Shown here: in pieces, positions 47,752 through 56,538 of the stretch
Position numbering within the stretch: position 1 is the first letter of the stretch
How the letters are laid out: each line of letters starts with the position of its first letter
Program-made: the position numbers and the translations under genes
From: Steinernema hermaphroditum
Lineage: Eukaryota > Nematoda > Chromadorea > Rhabditida > Steinernematidae
Direction of reading: 5' to 3'
DNA: 64,000 nucleotides
Assembly: GCA_030435675.1 (NCBI GenBank)
Contig: CM059622.1
Span: 620,001 to 684,000, forward strand
Notes under the pieces: model-generated
Told to the model about the DNA's origin: nothing
What the model saw: only the letters and a program-made list of their open reading frames with translations
The model's database searches: none

Positions 47752-47845
47752 TAGGGATGCACCGGAACGAAAAAAAACCGGCACCGGAACCGGAACCGGA
47801 ATTCCGGCGCGAAAAAAACCGGAACCGGAACCGGAACCGGCAGTA
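47752..47845. repeat. CCGGAA-rich repeat, copy 1
   Basis: It starts CTAGGGATGCACCGGAACG, continues with an A-run and then ACCGGCACCGGAACCGGAAC units, with GGAATTCCGG at the centre. It closely matches 48885-48995. The TAGGGATGCACC end recalls hAT-type termini. Confidence 0.6.
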
Positions 47846-48756
47846 CAGTGCACATAGAGGGTGTGACAATACTACTGCTTATTTTTTTGGTAGCTTTTCG
47901 ACGTTTTTTGACTCTTTTAAAGTTATGTTATGACATTCAAATTTCCTTTCCTATTCTACCCCTGAATATCTGATATTCGCTACTAGTTAGCTTCGCTATT
48001 TGTTAGCTCTGAAAAATGGTTTCTTTCAACCGAGTGACCATCGTTCGGAGGGACAGGCGTGGAATACTAAAGTAGTCTATTTTCAACCCTTGCTATCTGG
48101 CGCTTCCTTCTCCTAGCAAATTCGGCGTGACCGACATCGACTCGCCGAGGAGATTTCGTCGACTGATCTAAAATTGCGACGATGGCGATCAAAATGCCAT
48201 CAACACGGATCAATCGGCCTCAACTCGTGCTGAAAGTGACCTGGTGCAGTTAAAAATTGATCCAAAACCGACGAAAGCACGCGACACAAGTGAATTCAGG
48301 AGGTATTGACATTGAAAAATCAGGGTAGTCGCGACTAGTACAATGAAATTGCCTTAGGCTAGTGTGTATGCGTAGTTGAGGGGTTGTGGTCTTCCCTACC
48401 AGTTTACGTTCTTGGGTTCGACCCCCCACTTAGGCCCTTCCCTTTTTTATTTGATGCAGAGAAGGGCCAGTCTTTGCGTTTGTCTTTCTAAGATGTTCTT
48501 TATCTGTTACACCAGAATTTATTTCGATCTGCAACTATCACTTAGAGAGGTTCCCTTGTGAGTTATTTCTCGTCTCAATTAAGGTTTCCTGAAACCAGGT
48601 AGCAAATTCATTCAACTGGCGCTAGTTCAATCGAAAACTTTTGGATTGCACTTCAAAATTGCTCCGACCTGTAAAAAATGTGAGAAACGCGCATTCTGAA
48701 ATCTATTCCTGAGCGACACTTCTATATCACTGAAAGCGACGAGCGCATACCTCTGC

Positions 48757-48828
48757 GTGCGTTTGGCTCAATCGGTAAGCTATCTGACTGCGATGCGCGG
48801 GTCGCGGGTTCGATCCCTGTCGGTGGCC
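48757..48828 (+). pseudogene. tRNA-like relic
   Basis: Box A (TGGCTCAATCGG) and box B (GGTTCGATCCC) lie at tRNA distance with a D-arm-like GCT/AGC pair. The acceptor ends do not pair and the anticodon stem is broken, so it is probably a decayed tRNA or a tRNA-derived repeat. It lies just before the second CCGGAA-rich repeat. Confidence 0.45.
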
Positions 48829-48884
48829 ATTCGATTTTTTCTTTCACAATAGGTTACAGTCAGTCGCGTCCGCGATTCGAAAAG

Positions 48885-48995
48885 TTCTATGCACCGGAAC
48901 GAAAAAAAAACCGGCACCGGAACCGGAACCGGAATTCCGGCGCAAAAAAAGCCGGAAAACCGGAAAAACCGGAACCGGAACCGGGTGCATTCCTA
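48885..48995. repeat. CCGGAA-rich repeat, copy 2 (fuller)
   Basis: The left part matches copy 1 at 47752 (ATGCACCGGAACG, A-run, CCGGAACC units, GGAATTCCGG). The right part extends to GGAACCGGGTGCATTCCTAG, the inverted counterpart of the left end of copy 1. A short fragment with the same words is present at 3637-3681. Confidence 0.6.
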
Positions 48996-51177
48996 GTACC
49001 AACCTAGCACTAGCCGATCCGTGAGACAGTTGATGGCTAAGCGGATACGTCCGCCGTCCTTGGAACGGTTGCCAGCCGACTCATCCCTTAGCTCAGCCAC
49101 TGAACCGATCTAGGCCTTTTCAACCGATGCTCATATCTAATAAGACCGTACTTAACCATGCACCAAGTATCCAAATCCAAAAGATCGAACATTTGGAAGT
49201 GTAAGGAATGCGAATTTACCCAGCTGTTGTTTTATTCGTCTTCAACGCGTCCTACAGGTTCACTATTGCAGTTTCAGCTCTCGTTTTTACTCTCGCTGTA
49301 AGTTTTTAAGAAAATATGGTAAAAACGGAGTGCGATACGGCGCTGCTCGCCTCTAACTTCCGATCCGATCCGCAGCAATCGGAAGCACCACGCGGGGAAA
49401 TGCCCTTGAAGGCCGCTGTAGCGTACGTGACGCGCTTCTTCCTTTTCTTCTCCTTGATCACTGCGTGTGATCCAAATCGCCCCTTGTGGCGATGCGTAGT
49501 CCCAGGCGACTACTGACTTACGCGCTCTTCTGGCAGCGAAGTCCTTCCTGCTCTCAGCGAGATACAGGGCCAAATAACCGCGGAATACGACGACGACTAT
49601 ATACACGACTCGACGAATCCGGGATAACCAACTAGGTTGCGTTGCGTTCTAGAAAGCTAGCTAAAAGGCAACAATTTATCAACACGATAAATAGTACAAC
49701 CAAGCAACACAATAAATGTTCGCACCAGCGATACAACAACAACGAAGAAGCGCGCTCTTCTGCGCGAGCGGGAACCATAGTCGAGCGAGCGGGAGGTCCG
49801 TTCGAGTTTACACAATGAGAGGAGAATGCGTACGTTCGCTCTGCGAACTTATGCGTAAAAGAAGACTCCAAGATGGAGATGCGTATGCGTAGCGTTCAGC
49901 GCTTTCACCACACTATTGGGCTTGATACCCCGAACTTAAGATGCGTATAACGATTAGAAAGAAAAAAATGCGTAACTTCGCAGCAAAGCTGCGACATATG
50001 GTTTTGAAACGTTTCCATCCAACGTTGCAAGGGAAATATGGGCATACAGCCGTTTGAACCGTCCCCTTGGTCTGGTTCATCCTCCCGGGGATCTCGACTG
50101 TTCGTCGTTTCTTTCAATCGTCCCCTCAGAGATTTCGACCGTCCCATGCGAATCATTGTCTTTCATTTGTGCCCCCAGTTAATCATTGAATTTTATTAAT
50201 TCCCACTCTTTACACAACTGTGTGAAATATTTAAATGCACAACATTCACAACACTATCGTACATGAGTACTAGAATTATAAAAGTTAAACGAAAAAATAG
50301 GAAATTACAGGAAGAGAGCTTCATACAACTTCGTATAAATAATTTTTATAAACAGTGCACAATAATTCGTAGTCCGCGTAGTAGTCGAGCAGTCGAGGAC
50401 TTCACGGCCAGCCGTTGTGCTTCCCGCACGCCGACACTGAAATGTTTCCTGTAGTTAGAGGCACTTGTTTTACAATCCATACCTTCATCGCAGCCTTTGT
50501 AACAGCATTCTTCGAAGACCTGATGCAGGGCTATGTCAGGTGCTTGAAGGGGTTTTCCACTGGGGGTGTGTTTGTATCCACCCTGAAAATGTGTCATCAC
50601 TGACTTGAATTAAGTACGAGTCTGACACGATGTCGTGTCTCAGGCTGTGCAGAACGATACTTTGAATTTCGAGCGATAAAGACAGTTCTCCATTTTTTAA
50701 ATCGATCTCATTCTAGATGTTGTTCTCGACGGTTTATAAATTGCGTTGAGACAGAGTGTTTATCATGATTTGAGGACACCAAAGCCTTTTTGGGTGAATG
50801 TTAGTGAATGCGGTGCTAGTGTTCCCACAGAGAATCAATTTTCGAAAACTATATTTTTCGTCCAAACTAGGCCAAACTTTGGCATAGATAAACCACTTCT
50901 GATTTGCATTTCCTATGCATTTCCGTTTCTATGCACTTATGCATTTCCACTTTTTTAAAACTTGGTCTGCCGAGAGCAACTTCAAAATATGTAAATCTTG
51001 CCTGCTGGAGAACTTAAAGAACTTAAAACGCATCTGACGCAGTGATGCCACTACCATACCGTTCACTGTTTCGCGAGGTCTCGGTTCGACGTTGACTTCA
51101 GTCCTTATTTTGTCGATCTTCAGCGATCATTCGACACTCACATTCCCCTCGTTTATACGTAAGCCAACCCACAAATA

Positions 51178-51346
51178 CAGTGTGGTCCAAAAAGGGACAT
51201 TTAGAGAGAAGTTTGAAAAGCAATTCCGAAACTAAGACCGATGAGACCGGTCGATTTTTGTCGATTTCCGACCGGTCTCACCTTAGGATGATCACGGAAA
51301 TGGCATTCCAAATTTCGGTCTAAATGTCCCTTTTTGGACCACCCTG
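51178..51346. mobile_element. Mariner/Tc1-type MITE, 169 bp
   Basis: The ends are inverted repeats of about 28 bp: CAGTGTGGTCCAAAAAGGGA at the left and the complement of CAGGGTGGTCCAAAAAGGGA at the right, continuing through CATTTAGA. Each end is flanked by TA, the Tc1/mariner target duplication. A second inverted pair inside (TGAGACCGGTCG and its complement) makes the whole element able to fold as one hairpin. It has no coding capacity, so it must be mobilised in trans. Confidence 0.85.
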
Positions 51347-51467
51347 TAGTTATGGAGGAGAGTCAGTTACTTTATCAGCCCAGGCGGAACATTCTAGAAA
51401 TTACAATGACAAGGCACACGACTTCGTCAGCAACAGCAATGATTCCATCGCCGCTCTGCAACCATCG

Positions 51468-51520
51468 TACACTGTGAAAAAAAGCGATTTGGGAGCGATC
51501 ACTAGAACATCTCTACTACG
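51468..51520 (+). repeat. Exon-like repeat block, copy 1
   Basis: The block reads YTVKKSDLGAITRTSLLR in one frame and ends at CTACTACG followed by GTAAGT, a perfect splice donor. The second copy at 55634-55686 keeps the frame and the donor. The parent gene or element is not recognised. Confidence 0.45.
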
Positions 51521-53403
51521 GTAAGTTAAACAGTGAAATTGTACGTCCTTAGGTTTGTAGTCTGATAAGTAAATGTTGCTAAAACATTCCCTCCGCCACA
51601 ACAAAAAGCTGTCTTCTCATGCTTTTTTTAGCCACGGAATCGACTTACTCGGAAAGTGTTTTCCCGTAATGGACCACAATTTCGGACGGAATTTTGGAAT
51701 TTCCTGGGCTCCTTTTCGAAAATGTGCAGATTTCGGCGCGTCAATGATAGAGGCACCCGTTTTTAAGCTAGTTCTTCTTCGAATTTTGTATTTCATTGGC
51801 TGTTATTTATTGTTGTACAGGGAGAGCTTAAGACCTGAGGGCTGAACAAGAAGAAGGACCTTTTGAAATTGACAGAACGGAACCAAATACCGCTCAACTG
51901 GATTAATAAAAAGTGTGATACACTTCAAGAATTCATAAATAGTTCCAAGTATGCATACCTCTAGGGCTCCCACATCGGTCGCAACAGAGTTTGGCGAGAA
52001 AACTCCTTTGAAGATTAAGACTGCAAGTATATTAGTTAACATCATTCGAATATTCCATAGAACTTACCGTTCCAAAACAACTTTAAGGCGTTGTTTGCCT
52101 GGTATGGGGAGAGGGCTCGCCAAATCGCCGTATTTGGCTGTTAGGGCCATGGTTTCTGAATTTGCATATTTCAATAAACAGCATTTTCCACAGCCACTTA
52201 CATTTTTTCTTGGCGGGTGGGCCTAACACTGCGCCATTTTTATTGGGCCTCATGGAGCCACATATCGTCTGGAAATGAAGGATTTTGATGATAAGTTAGG
52301 ATTTGGAACTGGTCGAGGTATGTATGAGTTTTCTTAGGCTGTTGTACAAAGTCAGTTTGATTAAGGGTCTAAGTAATGGGAGGTGAACATCTAAGGTGCA
52401 CTTCCTTATCAAATTAGAGCTATGGCTACTAATACAATAACGCCAAGAGGGGACCTCTGGGGGATTCGCTTTTTCTATTCCGAAATTAGGCGACATTTCT
52501 CATATGGCGTCATCGCAACTGATCCCAGGGACAACTGATCCCACGATGTCCAAATAGCTTTCGGCGGTGTACCGACAACTGTGCGAGAATAATTCGTGAT
52601 CGGATAGGTGGTCGTGATCCGTATAGGTGCATGGCCTTAAATAGCGTAAGCTTTAGCTTTTATATTCATAGGCTTAGACTGGGTTCAGCCTAAGAGTGGG
52701 CTTATCTGCGCGAAAATAGTTGCGCTAACATTGTACCTTCTCCTCTGAGAGAGATCTGTCTTTGATTCCTATAGACACGTTAGTAAGGCTAAAGGAACAT
52801 ACAAAATTTAAGCTACGGGCGATCCACAGGCGAACTCTTTATTCATTTTTGTCGAATGGGCTTAACATCCAGGCTTGGCTCAGGCTCCGGCTTAGGCTTA
52901 TGCCTATTGATTTTAAGCGACCCTTAAAAGTCTTAACAGCTGATATCCTAGTACGTTATGCAGCCTATATTGCGAGTTATGGAGATCTGAATTCATTTTG
53001 CATGTAGCATCATTCTATTCGTATCGTCCCAAATAGCACACAAGCCCTCGTAGACCCGGGCCACGGGAACGAAGGCCAGATTGACAGGAAACGTATTTTC
53101 GCACAACTGTCAGCACACCCGTACCCGACCCTTCTCATATATCGCTTTCAATGCCTTTTGAATTCCAAGCCTTTTCTGAAAGGAACAACCCCCTAGAAAT
53201 CCCTCGCTTAGAAGATTTCAAAAAAAGTATCCGTGGCCATCTAGATACAAATAAGCGACACATCGCCACCGACATAAATGAAAGGGATCAATCTGGAGTC
53301 ATTAGCTATTTTCAGGAGACAGTCGACAACTGCAGCATTGCTGGATACATATCAAAAATCGCAGTAACACCGATTTCGCCTGCCCATCGCCGATATTCCC
53401 TGC

Positions 53404-53470
53404 AACTCCGATGCCAGCTCCGATGCCAGCTCCGATGCCAGCTCCAGCTCAGATGCCTCCAGCTCCGATG
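53404..53470 (+). repeat. Short tandem repeat, 12-bp CCGATGCCAGCT units
   Basis: Several imperfect 12-bp units stand in tandem, reading Met-Pro-Ala-Pro repeats in one frame. The array ends directly at the LTR-like repeat starting at 53471. It may be the tail of a Pro-rich retroelement frame. Confidence 0.6.
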
Positions 53471-53554
53471 TTTGTTGTATATATAAAAAAAGATAATCCC
53501 GAGACACCTTAGGGCACACAAAGAGGAACTCGGAGGAGACCCTTCCGGGTTGGA
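53471..53554 (+). repeat. LTR-like repeat with TATA box, copy 2
   Basis: TTTGTTGTATATATAAA is followed by GATAATCCC and then a segment from GACACCTTAGGGCACACAAA to CCTTCCGGGTTGGA. That segment is the same in the copy at 54381. The sequences diverge right after GGGTTGGA. A TATA box about 25 bp before the conserved block suggests U3/R/U5 of an LTR or the promoter of a small transcript. Confidence 0.5.
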
Positions 53555-54380
53555 TCCCAGCGAATTAATTGAAATATGCGATTGCGTGGATTTTAAAATA
53601 TTTTAAGTAGCTCATTTGACAACGTTTATTTTCGATGTTTACACTGTCTATTAGCGAATCTTTGGCAGCTTTTCTGGTCGGCCAATCAAACATTCGTATG
53701 GAGCCCCTCTCACCCAATTAACACAACATGCATTGAAAAATCTAGCACTGGTCGAAGGAAGAAATGGACTTACCCTTAGCTAGGCAGTGTCAATAATAGT
53801 GCTTCAGAGGCACACTTTTAATAGCGCCATTATGGCGGAAGCATGTTCTTAAATGAACTAAATAAATAAACACCAAAAAACAGCGACTCACAGATATTGT
53901 GCTGATATCAAGCAGCACTTGGCTGCGACGGCGCCGCCGTCACATCGCCTCTGGATCGAATGAGTCGCCGTGGGTCAGAGGCCGCCGCGCGGGTGGCCGC
54001 TAAAAGCGCGCGACTCTCCGTGTGGCCTTATTGATTCTTTTCGCAGCTGCAGGGATCTAAGAGGAGCAGATGAAGGAGTCGGGTTTCATGAAGAGAGATT
54101 ATTTTGTCGCCTAAGTGACGCTGAGGGGACGTCAAATAGAGCACAAACATCAAGAAAGAACGTTTTTCTGGGCTTTTAGTGGTGTTTTAAACACTGAAGT
54201 GTCAGGAGTCCTTCCCGCCAGCGCGGGTGGTCCTGGACCTGATGACGTCACTCCGCCAGCCGTCGGTCATCCTGACCTCCGCCGATCAACGAAGAATCAG
54301 TCGGCGGGCAGCCGATCAACCGCTCGGTCGGCTCTCTCCTCCATCTCCCACCCCTCTTGCTTCATGTTTGAATAATCGCG

Positions 54381-54462
54381 TTTGTTGTATATAAAGAATG
54401 ATAATCCCGGGACACCTTAGGGCACACAAAGAGGAACTCGGAGGAGACCCTTCCGGGTTGGA
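54381..54462 (+). repeat. LTR-like repeat with TATA box, copy 3
   Basis: It is nearly identical to 53471-53554, sharing TTTGTTGTATATA, GATAATCCC and the block up to GGGTTGGA in direct orientation 0.9 kb away. Flanking sequences on both sides are unrelated to those of the other copy. Two solo LTRs, or one LTR pair around an 830-bp relic, are both possible. Confidence 0.5.
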
Positions 54463-55091
54463 CAGCAGGTGGGTGGTACGTGGAAGTCGGGCGATGGTTG
54501 CGTTTTTCTTGACTAGGCGTTGGAACTATGGTCAGCTCATAGATCAGCTTGATCTGATCAGGACCTTCCGGAAGAGTCTTCGTGGTGCCTTGATGCCCAC
54601 AGGGCCACTTAGCCCTTTGCTCCTAGAAATCACGCACAGCTACGTCCTAAGAAATGGTCATTCTGATAAGCCCGCGACGCGCTATCAATCGATTCGGACG
54701 CCACATAACTAAAATCAATCGACTTGAAGTTTTGCGTTGCGTTCTACACACATATATATTAAAAATCCTTAATTAAGAGACATATTTTTCAGTATTTTCA
54801 AGCTTGATTGGTGTCGACGTTGAATGAGCTACTTCTAAAGATAACGGTACGTCTTTTGATGTGTACATGCCACAAGCAGGGGACACATCGAAATTTCGTC
54901 ACCGATCCATTCTACCTATATCGCTCCGGTTACTTGTGTTCAATTCTAAAAGGGGAACCTTTCGAAATGTATGCCTGCCAGCGTGCCAATTTTCAGCTCG
55001 ATCCGAGGTGGAAAGCTCGGAAGGCTCCATTGTTAGACAAACCTTAGAAAAGAAAGAGCCGAATGACTGTCATTATTTTTGCAGTTTAAAT

Positions 55092-55336
55092 CAGAGATGT
55101 CAAATAAGCCGGAGCCGAGTACGAGCCAAGCCGGCTCGGACCAACCGGCTTGGCTCGGGATTTCGCAATACGAGCCGGAGCCCCGTAATATACCCTAGGA
55201 AAAATTCCGACCGTTCACAGGGAGCGGTAGCAGACGACGAGCGAAAATCGGATGGGGCGAAGCAAAGGGCATCGCCGGCACGGGGTCGGTTCGGCTCAGA
55301 GGCTCGGGCTCGGCGCCGGCTCATTTGCCATCTCTG
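55092..55336. mobile_element. hAT-like MITE with CAGAGATG ends, 245 bp
   Basis: The left end begins CAGAGATGTCAAATAAGCCG and the right end is the near-perfect complement, CGGCTCATTTGCCATCTCTG. The interior is full of GAGCCGG/CCGGCTCG words. CAGAG-type termini and GC-rich subterminal repeats recall hAT elements; I could not see an 8-bp target duplication. Related ends occur near 14.5, 57.4, 58.1 and 58.4 kb. Confidence 0.6.
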
Positions 55337-55633
55337 CCTTAGAGCCGTTGTTTGTCCTAAATCGACGCACCTAAATAGAGCAATCGATCAGGCAAGCACT
55401 ACTGCTTACTACTACACCGCGCTACACACATCACACAGACCATATTCAGAAGCCGTGAAGAAATTCGAAACGGTAATCTCTGAAGATATTAGACGGTTAC
55501 GCTCACTGAATTTTTAGTCTTCATGTTTCGATTTGTAGGAGCACCTTCCGTATACAGTGAGAACGACCCGATTCTGCATAAGGTATAAATTTTTCACTAA
55601 ATTTATCTCCCCACTAAGGCTTCTCATCCCTGG

Positions 55634-55686
55634 TACACAGTGAAAAAAAACGATTTGGGAGCGATCACTAAAAAATCTCTACTACG
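55634..55686 (+). repeat. Exon-like repeat block, copy 2
   Basis: It reads YTVKKNDLGAITKKSLLR in one frame and ends at CTACTACG followed by GTAAGT. Differences from copy 1 at 51468 do not break the frame, and the splice donor is kept in both. Confidence 0.45.
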
Positions 55687-56538
55687 GTAAGTTCAAAAAG
55701 AGTCCTTCGATTTGTAATTTGATAGTGCATCAGGCATTTCAATCCATTCCACGTCGCAAGAATTATCACGAAATGTCGATGGTGGGTTGTTAAGATAGCG
55801 TATAATCGCTTTGAGCTCCACCAAGGACCCATGTTTTGTAGGTTCAAGGGATACTGGAACTGCGATCATAAGTATGAGTTTAGGACTATATAGGACGGTG
55901 ATTTGGGAAAGTAGGAAATGTTGCTCGAAGGCTCGATTAACCATGATTATTATGTGGCGTCCTAAGGTTGGTATCTCTATGGAATATAGCATTCAGAATC
56001 GTAAATTTCAGATCACACAGTTTCATCGATTTCAGACGGCTGTAATGGAGAAGTCAATACGATCTGGACCGCCCTTCCAACGAGTTAATCGAACCTTTCA
56101 GGATTCCAAACTACGAGTATCTTTCTAGGAAAACACATTTGGAAACGTAATTTTGAATATTCTACCCAATTCATCGCTTGTTGTTTGAGGACAGCTCCCA
56201 GTTTTCTCCATCGATTTGAGGATTTCCCAATTCTCGACAACTGGATGCTTTTGCGATGAATTGGGCATTATTTTATCAACAATTTGAACAACGAAAAAAT
56301 TTGAACAGGTGTGACTTTGGTGACGTTTACAATGGCGAGAGACGTTCCGAACGATCTCGCCCTTATGTGGCCGACGAGGCATGGACCGGGGAAGAGATGG
56401 ATTAAGATGCGGCATAGATTTGGACGGGATAATAGCGCTTTCTGATCGCAAGATTTATTAGGACATCTTTACACAAGAATGAGTTGACTATAAATAGTGA
56501 GGTTTACAGAATAGAACAGCCTGTGCATGAAGAGAACA

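Larger units (their letters stand above)
45019..56538. other. Accessory region: retroelement relics and small repeats, no intact gene
   Basis: No complete gene is visible over 11.5 kb. Identified items are a gag relic, LTR-like repeats, CCGGAA-rich repeats, tRNA relics, a mariner-type MITE, a hAT-like element and a duplicated exon-like block, each listed separately. Stretches 49.0-51.1, 51.6-53.1 and 55.7-56.5 kb hold only short open frames without motifs. The region interrupts what looks like a tandem array of oxidase genes. Confidence 0.55.

Noticed and set aside
48370..48440. Second tRNA-like stretch with GGTTCGACCCC
   Set aside because: Only a box-B-like motif is clear; no box A at the right distance and no pairing acceptor stem.
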